Shown: positions 55,090 through 63,922, counted from the first letter of the stretch. The stretch: 64,000 bases of DNA from an uncultured Roseobacter sp. (GCA_947501635.1 CANMWT010000003.1:248001-312000), one strand, 5' to 3'. The notes: a model not told the origin generated them from the sequence alone. A program made the numbers and translations.

Positions 55090-55815
55090 ATGATCCTCTA
55101 TCCCGCGATCGACCTCAAGGACGGACAGGCCGTAAGGCTGGTTCATGGCGACATGGACCGCTCCACCGTGTTCAATGACGACCCCGCAGCGCAGGCCAGA
55201 GCCTTTGTCGACGCAGGATGTGAGTGGCTGCACCTTGTTGATTTAAATGGCGCTTTTGCGGGTGAACCGGTCAATGCGGCACCCGTGGAGGCGATCCTGA
55301 AGTCCTGCCCCGTCCCTGCCCAGCTTGGCGGCGGCATCCGCGACCGCGCGACCATCGAGCGCTGGCTGGACAAGGGGCTGGCCCGCGTGATCCTCGGGAC
55401 TGTCGCGGTGGAAAACCCCGAACTGGTGCGCGAAGCTGCCCGCGCCTACCCCGGCCGCGTCGCCGTCGGCATCGACGCCAGAAACGGCTATGTTGCGACC
55501 AAAGGATGGGCCGAGGAAACACAGGTGAATGCGACCGATCTTGCCAAATCTTTCGAGGACGCAGGGGTCGCCGCGATCATCTACACAGATATCTTGCGCG
55601 ACGGTGCAATGGGCGGGCCCAATGTGACTGCAACAGCCGACCTTGCAAATGCAGTCAGCATCCCCGTCATCGCCTCGGGCGGTGTGTCATCCATGGCAGA
55701 CCTCGCGGCGCTCAAGGCGACCGGGGTGATCGCGGGCGCTATTTCGGGACGCGCGCTTTACGACGGCGCCATCAACCTGTCGGAAGCCCTGGAGGCTCTG
55801 AAGGCAACCGCCTGA
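55090..55815 (+). CDS. hisA: Phosphoribosyl isomerase HisA
   Basis: HisA isomerises ProFAR to PRFAR in histidine synthesis. The 241-residue (beta-alpha)8 barrel has [16 protein letters not shown] with catalytic Asp8, [34 protein letters not shown], and the second phosphate loop ISGRALYDG. hisF follows after 66 bp. Confidence 0.97.
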   Translation: MILYPAIDLKDGQAVRLVHGDMDRSTVFNDDPAAQARAFVDAGCEWLHLVDLNGAFAGEPVNAAPVEAILKSCPVPAQLGGGIRDRATIERWLDKGLARVILGTVAVENPELVREAARAYPGRVAVGIDARNGYVATKGWAEETQVNATDLAKSFEDAGVAAIIYTDILRDGAMGGPNVTATADLANAVSIPVIASGGVSSMADLAALKATGVIAGAISGRALYDGAINLSEALEALKATA

Positions 55816-55881
55816 ACCGGTGCTTGCCTCACTGCGGCATGCCGTCTTGCCCCACCGGCGTTATGCGCTTAAACCCACATC

Positions 55882-56643
55882 ATGTTGAAAACACGCATCA
55901 TCCCCTGCCTAGACGTCGCCGACGGCCGCGTGGTCAAAGGTGTGAACTTCGTCGATCTGCGCGACGCAGGCGATCCTGTGGATGCAGCCATCGCCTACGA
56001 TGCGGCAGGCGCGGATGAGCTTTGCTTTCTGGACATAACCGCCACGCACGAAAACCGCGCTACGATGTTTGACGTTGTCACCCGCACCGCCGAGCATTGC
56101 TACATCCCGCTGACGGTCGGCGGTGGGGTGCGCACAGTGTCAGATGTACGCGCGCTGCTTCTGGCCGGCGCGGACAAGGTATCCTTTAACTCCGCCGCCG
56201 TGGCCAATCCCGATGTGGTCGCCGAAGCTGCAGATCAATTTGGCAGCCAGTGTATCGTGGTAGCCATCGACGCCAAGACCGTCGCACCGGGCCAGTGGGA
56301 AATCTTTACCCATGGCGGACGCAAACCGACAGGCATTGATGCCGTCGAGTTTGCACGCACCGTGACCGCCAAAGGCGCCGGAGAGATTTTGCTCACCTCG
56401 ATGGACCGCGACGGCACCCGCGCCGGGTTCAACCTGCCACTGACCCGCGCGATTACAGATGCGGTTTCTGTACCTGTTATCGCCTCGGGCGGCGTCGGCA
56501 CATTGGATCATCTGGTCGAAGGTGTGACCGAGGGCGGTGCTTCTGCGGTGCTGGCGGCCTCCATCTTCCACTTTGGCGACTACACCATCGCCGAAGCCAA
56601 GGCGCATATGGCCAAGGCCGGTATCCCCATGAGGCTCACATGA
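55882..56643 (+). CDS. hisF: Imidazole glycerol phosphate synthase, cyclase subunit
   Basis: HisF joins ammonia from HisH to PRFAR, giving imidazole glycerol phosphate and AICAR. The 253-residue barrel has [19 protein letters not shown] with catalytic Asp11, [30 protein letters not shown] and the second catalytic aspartate in VVAIDAKTV, followed by [16 protein letters not shown]. hisE overlaps its stop by 4 bp. Confidence 0.97.
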   Translation: MLKTRIIPCLDVADGRVVKGVNFVDLRDAGDPVDAAIAYDAAGADELCFLDITATHENRATMFDVVTRTAEHCYIPLTVGGGVRTVSDVRALLLAGADKVSFNSAAVANPDVVAEAADQFGSQCIVVAIDAKTVAPGQWEIFTHGGRKPTGIDAVEFARTVTAKGAGEILLTSMDRDGTRAGFNLPLTRAITDAVSVPVIASGGVGTLDHLVEGVTEGGASAVLAASIFHFGDYTIAEAKAHMAKAGIPMRLT

Positions 56644-56945
56644 CACTGGACGACTTGTACAATACGGTCCAAGGCCGTAAATCCGCAGACCCCTCCAGCA
56701 GCTGGACAGCTCAGCTTTTGGCCAAAGGCCCTGAAAAATGCGCCGAAAAGTTCGGAGAAGAGGCTGTCGAAGCCATCATCGAGGCCGTGAAAGGTGACAA
56801 CGCGGCGTTGACCAAAGAAGCTGCCGATGTGATCTACCACCTGCTGGTTATGCTGGCGTCAAGAGATGTGCCACTTGACGACGTTCTGGCCGAGCTAGCC
56901 TCCCGCAGTGCGCAATCGGGGCTTGAAGAGAAAGCCGGGCGCTAA
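56640..56945 (+). CDS. hisE: Phosphoribosyl-ATP pyrophosphohydrolase
   Basis: HisE cleaves phosphoribosyl-ATP, the second step of histidine synthesis. The 101-residue product is the stand-alone form with [29 protein letters not shown], which holds the acidic metal site, and [10 protein letters not shown]. Its stop overlaps the stop of the convergent CoA-binding gene. Confidence 0.95.
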   Translation: MTLDDLYNTVQGRKSADPSSSWTAQLLAKGPEKCAEKFGEEAVEAIIEAVKGDNAALTKEAADVIYHLLVMLASRDVPLDDVLAELASRSAQSGLEEKAGR

Positions 56946-57409
56946 AGCTTGGACGAAATGATCCCGGTGGCGAACCCACCCATGCGTAGCTCTCCAAAAA
57001 GCCGTTGATACTCGATCTTGGGGCACCGGTTCTGGATGACATCGACGCCCCGTGCCTCTGCCTTCGCCGCTGCATCGTGATGTTCAACACCGATCTGCAT
57101 CCAGATCGTCTGCAGTGCCGGAAACGCCTCGAGCGCTTCGTCCACAATCGCAGGGACAGCCTCGGAACGTCGGAAGATATCCAACATATCAACCGCTTGC
57201 TCTATATCTTTCAAAGCAGCCACAATAGGCTGCCCAAACAGTTGCGCGCCTTCATGCAGCGGATTGACCGGTATGACAGTGTACCCTTTCAAGTCCAGAT
57301 AACGGGCAACGTAGTAGCTGGGGCGAACAGGGTTCATTGACACACCGACAACGGCAATGCGCTTTGTCCGCTTCAAAATATCCCTGATTTTCGCATCATC
57401 CTGGCGCAT
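56942..57409 (-). CDS. CoA-binding (YccU-like) protein
   Basis: This 155-residue Rossmann-fold protein of the CoA-binding family has IAVVGVSMNPVRPSYYVARYLDLKGYTVIPVNP at the N-terminus and IWMQIGVEHHDAAAKAEARGVDVIQNRCPKIEY in the second half. Its biological role is not known. I chose the ATG at 57409, with TTAGGG a few bases upstream. The longer open frame reads through a transcription terminator (57436-57473) and is unlikely. Confidence 0.85.
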   Translation of the reverse strand: MRQDDAKIRDILKRTKRIAVVGVSMNPVRPSYYVARYLDLKGYTVIPVNPLHEGAQLFGQPIVAALKDIEQAVDMLDIFRRSEAVPAIVDEALEAFPALQTIWMQIGVEHHDAAAKAEARGVDVIQNRCPKIEYQRLFGELRMGGFATGIISSKL

Positions 57410-57435
57410 GGCATACCCTAACCAAAGCATCCTGG

Positions 57436-57473
57436 AAAAAAAAGAGCGCCCGATGCCATCGGCAAGGGGCGCT
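57436..57473 (-). terminator. Rho-independent terminator upstream of the CoA-binding gene
   Basis: On the minus strand AGCGCCC and GGGCGCT form a 7-bp stem with a 15-nt loop, followed by C and eight T residues. It would end transcripts from rlmB and the zinc-ribbon gene, or of a short RNA made from 57474-57600. Confidence 0.8.
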
Positions 57474-57620
57474 GGTAAGGTACGGAACGAGGGACAGTCT
57501 AGGCGCAAAAGGCGTTCCGAGCCCTTTGCCTTAGTCAAAGATAAGCTCAGACTTCTGAGTTTGAAGATCATCTAACGATTCTGTGAATGAAAAATTAACA
57601 GATCGGCGACTTCCCGCGCG

Positions 57621-57938
57621 TCAGTCGATAATGTCTTCGATGATGTCGAAAGCTTCCTCGAGCAGGTGGCGCATTAAGCCCTTGCGTTTCTTGCGATATT
57701 TAGGCCTCGCCCGTTCGTATCCATAAGTCTGCCGGGGCTTTTTGCGCGATCGTTTTTTTTCGCCGCCGGTGCCGGACGGAAAAGACACTGTCGCGACCTT
57801 GTCCTGCGGAAAACTTTTCATGTCGTGCAATGGTGCTCCGCAGCTGGAACAGGCCAGCTCATGACGTTTTTTGTTGAGCACAAGTGCCGCGCGCGCGCCG
57901 CAGTAACAACAGGTTGCAATCTTGGTCGGATACCCCAT
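57621..57938 (-). CDS. Zinc-ribbon protein with a basic linker
   Basis: This 105-residue protein has an N-terminal zinc ribbon with two CxxC pairs (CCYC and CSSC), a strongly basic middle (EKKRSRKKPRQTYGYERARPKYRKKRKG) and an acidic helical end (LLEEAFDIIEDIID). I do not know a characterised relative. The basic stretch suggests nucleic-acid binding. It starts 12 bp after rlmB on the same strand, so an RNA-related function is plausible. Confidence 0.75.
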   Translation of the reverse strand: MGYPTKIATCCYCGARAALVLNKKRHELACSSCGAPLHDMKSFPQDKVATVSFPSGTGGEKKRSRKKPRQTYGYERARPKYRKKRKGLMRHLLEEAFDIIEDIID

Positions 57939-57950
57939 CAGCCGGCCCCC

Positions 57951-58724
57951 TTACGTTTTCCTTGCTGCATATAAGGCGACAGCAGCGGCATTCGAGACAT
58001 TGAGCGAGCCAAAAGCGCCGGACGCGTCAATGCGCACCAGATGGTCAACGACTTCTTTTGTCTTCTGGCGCAGTCCCGGCCCCTCCGCCCCGAGTACCAG
58101 TGCAATCGGACGGTCACGCCTGCCTTCAACGGCCTGCTCGATGGTCTGCCCGGCTTCACCGTCCAGCCCCAACACCAGATAGCCCATCTGCTGCAGGGCG
58201 CGGATGCTGTCGGCAAGGTTGCGCATGCGCAGATAGGGTTGCCGCTCCAGTGCCCCGCTCGCCGTCTTGGCCAAGGCGCCGGTCTCCGGCGCGGAGTGGT
58301 GGCGCGTCCCGATCACCGCAGACGCTCCCAGAACCTCGGCCGAGCGCAGGATCGCACCCACGTTATGCGGATCTGTGACCCTGTCCAACATGATGACACG
58401 CGGAACATCGGCACCGATGCATACGTCTTCCAGCCTGCCCCACTGCAGTGGTTTGACCTCCAACGCGGCACCCTGGTGCACAGAGCCGGGATCAAGCGGT
58501 GCGGTGAATTTTCGAGGATCGACGATCTGGGGCACGATCTCTGCTTCATCAATGGCATCCTGCAACTTGGTCTGCGCGTTCAGCGTCACAATCAGTTGCA
58601 GCTTTTCCCTCCTGGGGTTGCGCAGGGCGTCGCGCACCGCATGCAAGCCGAACAGCCACACAGTCTCGCGGGTTTCGGCTTTTTTGTCCTGCTCTTTGCG
58701 CACGACCCACTTGGGTTTTTTCAT
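57951..58724 (-). CDS. rlmB: TrmH/RlmB-family 23S rRNA 2'-O-methyltransferase
   Basis: RlmB methylates the ribose of G2251 in 23S rRNA through a SPOUT (knotted) domain. The 257-residue product has a basic N-terminal extension, the substrate-binding L30e-like part (VWLFGLHAVRDALRNPRREKLQL), VIMLDRVTDPHNVGAILRSAEVLGASAVIG and the knot motifs IALVLGAEGPGLR and NVSNAAAVALYAA. It could also be a close TrmH-type paralogue. tRNA-Tyr lies divergent just upstream. Confidence 0.9.
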   Translation of the reverse strand: MKKPKWVVRKEQDKKAETRETVWLFGLHAVRDALRNPRREKLQLIVTLNAQTKLQDAIDEAEIVPQIVDPRKFTAPLDPGSVHQGAALEVKPLQWGRLEDVCIGADVPRVIMLDRVTDPHNVGAILRSAEVLGASAVIGTRHHSAPETGALAKTASGALERQPYLRMRNLADSIRALQQMGYLVLGLDGEAGQTIEQAVEGRRDRPIALVLGAEGPGLRQKTKEVVDHLVRIDASGAFGSLNVSNAAAVALYAARKT

Positions 58725-58771
58725 TGCAACCGTCCAACTGCTTTTGAAGGAAAAAAGCGATGGTTTTCGCC

Positions 58772-58800
58772 TTGACGCCTTTGAGCCTCGCTTGTAATCA
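58772..58800 (+). promoter_or_regulatory. tRNA-Tyr promoter
   Basis: TTGACG and TAATCA are spaced by exactly 17 bp, 34 bp upstream of the tRNA. This is the best sigma70-type match in the window. Confidence 0.6.
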
Positions 58801-58834
58801 CGCCTTCACTGCCGATGCAATGCTTTGGCAGCGT

Positions 58835-58918
58835 GGGCGACAGGCCGCAAGGTGTGGCAGGGGACTGTAACTCCCTCGCGGAGACGCACGCCTGGTTCGA
58901 TTCCAGGGTCGCCCACCA
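58835..58918 (+). tRNA. tRNA-Tyr (anticodon GTA)
   Basis: The acceptor stem GGGCGAC/GTCGCCC is perfect and is followed by discriminator A and encoded CCA. The anticodon loop CTGTAAC has GTA on a GGGGA/TCCCT stem. A long variable arm (GCG GAGA CGC) marks a type II tRNA, as bacterial tRNA-Tyr is. The T-arm CCTGG-TTCGATT-CCAGG is standard. The D-arm is short, with a G-T pair, and the position-8 base reads A rather than the usual U. Confidence 0.9.
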
Positions 58919-59009
58919 TTTCTCGAGTTTGGAATGCCTGACCCGAAACGCAACCACCGGCGGCGGCGTGTTGTATGGCAGCTCAGGCTGGCTTGGAAAC
59001 CGGTGTATG

Positions 59010-60185
59010 TCAGGCCGCGTCGCGGTAGAACCTGCGGAAACCGCCCCAGATCACTGTGCAAAGCACCAGAACGCCTGCCATCATGTAAAGTGGCGCGGAT
59101 GCGGTCTGCGTCGCGTCCCCCACCACGCCATAGAGCGGCGGCGCAAAACCCATCGCCGCGTAATACAGCGCGAAGTAGAGCCCCATGGCAGCGCCACGCG
59201 TCTGCGCCCGCGCAGCTTTTACCGGCAGCGTCATGACGATAGCGGCAATGGGCCCGATCACTGCACCCAGTACAAGCATGCTCAAGGCACCGACCTGTAC
59301 GGGCGGAAAAGCCGCCAATCCACATATCAAACCTGCAGAGCCAAGAAGACACGCGACAGCCAGCACGTCAGGCCGCTTCAGGCGGCCGGCCAGCCATCCG
59401 CCTGCCACGACAGAAGCGATCCCCACCCAACTGATAAGGCTGGCATAGGCCGCAGCTGCCGTCGCTGCGACGCCGGTTTCAGCGAAAAGCGCCGGCATCC
59501 ACGCGATGACACCGACAAAGACGGTATTGTAGAGCCCCCAAATCAACCCTGCCATCACCACCATGACGAACTCACGCTGATGCATCTTTTCTTTTTTATT
59601 TGATGCAGTTGCGTCAGGTTTCTCAGGCGGCTCCTGCCAAACCAGAAACGTGCAAATGAAAGCTGCGACGCATAGCAGGACAGGTAGCAGCAGCGCCGCA
59701 GAAAACCCTGCGACCGCCTCGACAAAAGGCAGGGCCAGCGCCGCAATGGCGATGCCGGCTGGCCAACTGGATACCAAAAGCCCCATCGCCGTGGGCAGAT
59801 CACCGCGCCCATCGAACCAGTCGGCAACCATTTTGGTGACCAGCACATTCAGGCAAACCGCGCCGCTACCGGCAACCAATCGCCAAAAAAGCTGCGCATT
59901 GAACGCCTCTGCCCACAATGCTCCGCACCCGCCCAGCGCCATAAGCATCAGTCCAAGCATCACGCAACGCGCATCCCCCATCCTTTGGCTGAGCCAGCCA
60001 CCTGCCAACGCGACCAAAACGCCCGGCACAAGATAAGCCCCGGTCAGCGTACCCACCCCGGCGTAAGACATTCCACCGTTGGCTGTCAGTACCGGCGCCA
60101 GTGCCGGTATCATCTGGAACTGCACACCCATTGTCATTCGGGCAAAAGTCAGCACCAACAAAATCTTCCAAGCCTTTGAAATCAT
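59010..60185 (-). CDS. MFS transporter (CynX/NimT-like)
   Basis: This 391-residue protein has twelve hydrophobic segments of the major facilitator superfamily. The loop 2-3 motif is loose (GGWLSQRMGDARCVML), and IGPIAAIVMTLPVKAARAQTRGAAMG is typical of the later half. The central loop around residue 195 is basic and carries EKPDATASNKKEKMHQRE. The substrate is not evident. It lies 37 bp downstream of the aminotransferase gene on the same strand, so the two probably form an operon and may share a substrate or product. Confidence 0.85.
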   Translation of the reverse strand: MISKAWKILLVLTFARMTMGVQFQMIPALAPVLTANGGMSYAGVGTLTGAYLVPGVLVALAGGWLSQRMGDARCVMLGLMLMALGGCGALWAEAFNAQLFWRLVAGSGAVCLNVLVTKMVADWFDGRGDLPTAMGLLVSSWPAGIAIAALALPFVEAVAGFSAALLLPVLLCVAAFICTFLVWQEPPEKPDATASNKKEKMHQREFVMVVMAGLIWGLYNTVFVGVIAWMPALFAETGVAATAAAAYASLISWVGIASVVAGGWLAGRLKRPDVLAVACLLGSAGLICGLAAFPPVQVGALSMLVLGAVIGPIAAIVMTLPVKAARAQTRGAAMGLYFALYYAAMGFAPPLYGVVGDATQTASAPLYMMAGVLVLCTVIWGGFRRFYRDAA

Positions 60186-60222
60186 ATCATTTCACGCCCC
60201 GGCGAAGCTGCAGTTTCGCATG

Positions 60223-61359
60223 TCACACCCTGTTGCGCGTGATATGCGCTTCCAGCGCGGCAAGGCCTTCATCCAGACCACGCCGCCCCAACCCGACGCG
60301 AAATCGGTCTTGCGGCACCGGGCCCAGTTCCGAGCGGTAGATGGAACTGGGCAAGACAAGCACGCCGCTTTCTTCAACCAGCCTGCGCGCAAAGACCTCC
60401 ACACCTTCACTCCCCTTGTAGCGCGGATAGGCCATGCAGGACCCATCGGGTGGCTGCCACTCGAACAAATCAGGGAAACGGGTAAAGAATGCCTCCCACT
60501 TGGGCAGGTTCTCGTCGACAATCGCGCAATTGCGCGCAAGCAACGCGTCACGGTTTTTCAATGCAATCAGAGCCAACCGCTCGCTCGGGCCAGAGTTGCA
60601 AATGGAAAGGTAGTGTTTCATCCGCTCCATACGTGACAAGACATCAGTGTCCTGCGACGCAATCCAGCCGATCCGCAGGCCGGGCAGACCGTAGGATTTG
60701 GACATCACCCCCAGCGACAGCCCTTTCTCGTAAACATCGGCAATAAATGGAAGATGCCGCGCGCCGGTGGGACCCAAACCGTTGAAAATCTCGTCGTGCA
60801 GAATGTAGATGCCGTGGTGTCTGCAAAGTGCGATCAGCGCATCGTATCTGTCCTGGGACAGGATCGCCCCGGTCGGATTATGCGGAAAGTTCATCGTCAG
60901 TAGCCGCGTATTGGGCCGGATCGCTGCGGCCACGCGGTCTATGTCAAGTGACCAGCCGTCATCAGCATCAAGCGGCACGCCGGTGGCCGCGCAAATTGCA
61001 AGCGGCAGCGTCTCGTGAGACTGATAGTTCGGTGTAATGACAATTGCATGAGAATTCTTGTCCAACAGTACTGTATTAGCTGCAAAAATCCCCTCGCTGG
61101 CTCCCGCAAATCCAAGGATATTCTCTGCCGACTGCCCCGCATATGTCGCCGCAATGGCCGCCCGCAGATCAGGCGCTCCGAAGGTTTCGGTGTAACCCAA
61201 CCACATCCCCTCGAAGCCTTCACGATCCTCGTCTGCCGCCATATCGAGTAGACCGCGCAGTGACATGCTCTCGGCATCAGAAGCGGTCAGATGATAGCGC
61301 GCCTCGAATTCCCATTTCGCAAAATGCGTCTCAAGGCGGAAGTCGGGGAGAGTGGTCAT
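60223..61359 (-). CDS. Class I/II PLP-dependent aminotransferase
   Basis: This 378-residue fold-type I enzyme has FAGASEGIFAANTVLLDKNSHAIVITPNYQSH, NPTG at 161-164, the HDEIFNG aspartate-glutamate segment that holds the cofactor pyridine, and the PLP-binding Lys221 in MSKSYGLPGLRIGW. The terminal arginine that binds the substrate carboxylate falls near DRFRVGLGRRG. It resembles enzymes annotated as capreomycidine-synthase-like or alanine/glutamate transaminases; substrate is unknown. The MFS gene follows. Confidence 0.88.
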   Translation of the reverse strand: MTTLPDFRLETHFAKWEFEARYHLTASDAESMSLRGLLDMAADEDREGFEGMWLGYTETFGAPDLRAAIAATYAGQSAENILGFAGASEGIFAANTVLLDKNSHAIVITPNYQSHETLPLAICAATGVPLDADDGWSLDIDRVAAAIRPNTRLLTMNFPHNPTGAILSQDRYDALIALCRHHGIYILHDEIFNGLGPTGARHLPFIADVYEKGLSLGVMSKSYGLPGLRIGWIASQDTDVLSRMERMKHYLSICNSGPSERLALIALKNRDALLARNCAIVDENLPKWEAFFTRFPDLFEWQPPDGSCMAYPRYKGSEGVEVFARRLVEESGVLVLPSSIYRSELGPVPQDRFRVGLGRRGLDEGLAALEAHITRNRV

Positions 61360-61518
61360 GGGGTCTCACTTTTTGGGCTGGACGGGCACAGCGATCCGCA
61401 CACCGCCCCTTACCGTAGAACAGCCAAACCCAAAAGCGAACCCTGCGCTATTCGCTTTAGTTGGAAAGACATTCCGAATATAGTGACGCAGCAGCACCAA
61501 GAGGCAACCAGCAGCGCA

Positions 61519-62526
61519 ATGCCCCGCCGTACAGGCAAAAACGCACAAGACTTCAACGTCGTCGTCGTCGGTCAAAAAGGACGTCTGGCCTACGAAGCGC
61601 TTCTCTTTGCGGCATCCCTGCGTCATTGCAGCCCCGCTTTCAAAGGACGGTTGCTGATCGCCGAACCCCAGCCGGGCGCGCTGTGGTCCAAAGATCCGCG
61701 CATTGTCGAATACGCCGTCAAAGAGGCATTGCAGGCCCTTGGCGCAGAAATCATCCCTTTCGAGAGCCGCCATTTCGGCAGCAGCTATCCCAATGGCAAC
61801 AAGATTGAAATGCTAAAGGCCCTGCCCGCGCAAGAACCCTTTGTCTTTTTCGATACCGATACCCTGATAACCGGCGAACTGACGTCGGTGCCCTTTGATT
61901 TCGACCGGCCCTCTGCCTCGCTTAGACGCGAAGGCACCTGGCCCAAACCCGAACTCTATGGTCCGGGATACGCGGGGCTGTGGAAGTCGCTTTATGACAA
62001 GTTCGGGTTGGATTTCGAAAGCTCGCTCGATCTGGGGCAACCAGACGAGTACTGGAAACGCTACCTCTATTTTAATGCCGGTTTCTTCTATTACCGCTGC
62101 CCGCAAACTTTCGGCGCCTTGTTCGAGGAATATGCCCTTGCCATTCGCGACGACCCACCTGTCGCGCTGTGTGCCCAGGAATTTTACCCATGGCTTGATC
62201 AGATCGCCCTGCCGCTGGTCATCCACGCTTTGGGCGGCGGCCGTGATGCCTTGCCCAGCGGCCACATCGATGGCGAAGTCAGCTGTCACTACCGGATGTT
62301 CCCGATGCTCTACGCCCGCGAAAGCGACGCGGTCATCGCCACGCTGGAAGAGGTTGCCGCCCCCAACAAGATCAAAAAAGTTTTGAAAGCCTATGCGCCG
62401 ATCAAGCGCAATGTGTATCAGGGGCGCGGCGCCAAGGTCCGTGCGTTGTTCGACCAGAACAACCTGCCGCGTCGAGAGGCACAGATCCGTAACCGGATCA
62501 AATCCAACGGCTTCTGGATGCGCTGA
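61519..62526 (+). CDS. Putative glycosyltransferase-like protein with DTD motif
   Basis: This 335-residue protein has VVVVGQKGRLAYEALLFAASLRH near the N-terminus and a DTD motif (Asp112-Asp114) in EPFVFFDTDTLITGE, which in GT-A glycosyltransferases binds the metal of the sugar-nucleotide donor. A later FNAGFFYYRCPQTFGALFEEY is like the acceptor side of GT8-type proteins, and the tail is basic. I do not recognise a characterised close relative. The ATG at 61519 is weakly supported because no good Shine-Dalgarno sequence is seen; a GTG at 61483 is an alternative. Confidence 0.65.
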   Translation: MPRRTGKNAQDFNVVVVGQKGRLAYEALLFAASLRHCSPAFKGRLLIAEPQPGALWSKDPRIVEYAVKEALQALGAEIIPFESRHFGSSYPNGNKIEMLKALPAQEPFVFFDTDTLITGELTSVPFDFDRPSASLRREGTWPKPELYGPGYAGLWKSLYDKFGLDFESSLDLGQPDEYWKRYLYFNAGFFYYRCPQTFGALFEEYALAIRDDPPVALCAQEFYPWLDQIALPLVIHALGGGRDALPSGHIDGEVSCHYRMFPMLYARESDAVIATLEEVAAPNKIKKVLKAYAPIKRNVYQGRGAKVRALFDQNNLPRREAQIRNRIKSNGFWMR

Positions 62527-62542
62527 GTGCGACGGCACGCTC

Positions 62543-62571
62543 TTGTACCTGTCTGGTCCTTGGCCTAACCA
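62543..62571 (+). promoter_or_regulatory. Putative metY promoter
   Basis: TTGTAC and TAACCA are spaced by 17 bp, about 30 bp before the metY ATG. There is little room for a riboswitch downstream of it. Confidence 0.4.
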
Positions 62572-62601
62572 TGACGCAAACAAATCCGCAGGAGAAACCG
62601 C

Positions 62602-63900
62602 ATGACAGATCCACAAGGCCCAGACTACGGCTTTGACACGCTGCAAATTCACGCAGGTGCACGCCCCGACCCCGCAACGGGTGCACGACAGACGCCGATC
62701 TACCAAACAACGGCTTACGTCTTCAGAGACGCGGACCATGCAGCGGCGCTGTTTAACCTGCAAGAGGTAGGTTTCATCTACTCGCGCCTGACGAACCCGA
62801 CGGTTGCCGTTCTGCAGGAACGCATCGCAACGCTCGAGGGTGGCGTCGGTGCGGTATGCTGCTCTTCGGGGCACGCGGCGCAGATCATGGCACTCTTCCC
62901 ACTGATGTCGCCGGGCAAAAACATTGTCGCTTCGACACGGCTTTACGGTGGCACGGTCACCCAGTTCAGCCACACCATCAAACGCTTCGGCTGGGAATGC
63001 ACCTTTGTTGATTTTGACGATCTGGACGCCGTGAAGGCCGCCATCAACGACGACACACGCGCGGTTTTCTGTGAGGCAATCGCAAACCCGGGTGGGTATA
63101 TCACCGATCTGGACGCAATTTCCAAGATTTCTGACGCAGCCGGCGTGCCGCTGATTGTCGACAACACGTCAGCGACACCATATTTGTGCCGCCCTATTGA
63201 GCATGGGGCCACGCTGGTCGTGCACTCGACCACCAAATACCTCACCGGCAACGGGACCGTAACCGGTGGATGCGTTGTGGATTCCGGTAAATTCGACTGG
63301 TCCGCAAACGATAAATTCCCGTCGCTGAGCGAGCCTGAGCCGGCGTATCACGGGCTCAAGTTTCACGAGACCTTCGGCCCGCTCGCCTTTACCTTTCACG
63401 GCATCGCTATCGGCCTGCGCGATCTGGGCATGACGATGAACCCGCAAGCGGCACACTACACCCTGATGGGCACAGAAACCCTGTCGTTGCGGATGGAGCG
63501 GCACGTTGAAAATGCTGAGACCGTCGCCCAATGGCTGGAGAAAGACCCGCGCGTCGACTATGTTACCTATGCGGGGCTAAAGTCTTCGCCCTACAACAAG
63601 AGGGTCAAGAAAATCTGCCCTAAGGGCGCGGGCGGCCTGTTCACTTTCGCGATCAAAGGCGGCTACGAAGCTTGCGTGAAGTTTGTGAACGCCCTCGAGA
63701 TTTTCAGCCACGTGGCGAACCTTGGGGATACACGATCTCTGGTGATCCATTCCGCTTCGACGACACACCGGCAGTTGTCAGCAGAACAGCAAGAGGCTGC
63801 GGGTGCAGGGCCGGGCGTTGTGCGCATCTCAATCGGAACCGAGAATGCCGACGATCTGATCGCCGATCTGGATCAAGCCCTGTCAAAGGCGGCCAGTTGA
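62602..63900 (+). CDS. metY: O-acetylhomoserine sulfhydrylase (MetY-type Cys/Met PLP enzyme)
   Basis: This is a Cys/Met-metabolism PLP enzyme that uses O-acetyl- or O-succinylhomoserine with sulfide to make homocysteine. The 432-residue product has FDTLQIHAGARPDPATGARQTPIYQTTAY, the tyrosine-arginine segment YSRLTNPTVAVLQERIATLEGG, CCSSGHAAQI, VDNTSATPYLCRPIEHGATLVVHSTTKYLTGNGTVTGG with PLP Lys212, and SLVIHSASTTHRQLS. The long form with THRQLS fits MetY/O-acetylhomoserine (thiol)-lyase. A CAGGAGAAA precedes the ATG. Confidence 0.93.
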   Translation: MTDPQGPDYGFDTLQIHAGARPDPATGARQTPIYQTTAYVFRDADHAAALFNLQEVGFIYSRLTNPTVAVLQERIATLEGGVGAVCCSSGHAAQIMALFPLMSPGKNIVASTRLYGGTVTQFSHTIKRFGWECTFVDFDDLDAVKAAINDDTRAVFCEAIANPGGYITDLDAISKISDAAGVPLIVDNTSATPYLCRPIEHGATLVVHSTTKYLTGNGTVTGGCVVDSGKFDWSANDKFPSLSEPEPAYHGLKFHETFGPLAFTFHGIAIGLRDLGMTMNPQAAHYTLMGTETLSLRMERHVENAETVAQWLEKDPRVDYVTYAGLKSSPYNKRVKKICPKGAGGLFTFAIKGGYEACVKFVNALEIFSHVANLGDTRSLVIHSASTTHRQLSAEQQEAAGAGPGVVRISIGTENADDLIADLDQALSKAAS

Positions 63901-63922
63901 CCATTTATGTTGCATAACCAGT

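Noticed and set aside
56942-57571. Long form of the CoA-binding protein starting at 57571
   Set aside because: The N-terminal extension is encoded across a strong transcription terminator and does not resemble the family.
62527-62601. SAM riboswitch (SAM-II type) upstream of metY
   Set aside because: Only 75 bp separate metY from the preceding gene, a promoter candidate takes most of it, and the conserved SAM-II core was not seen.
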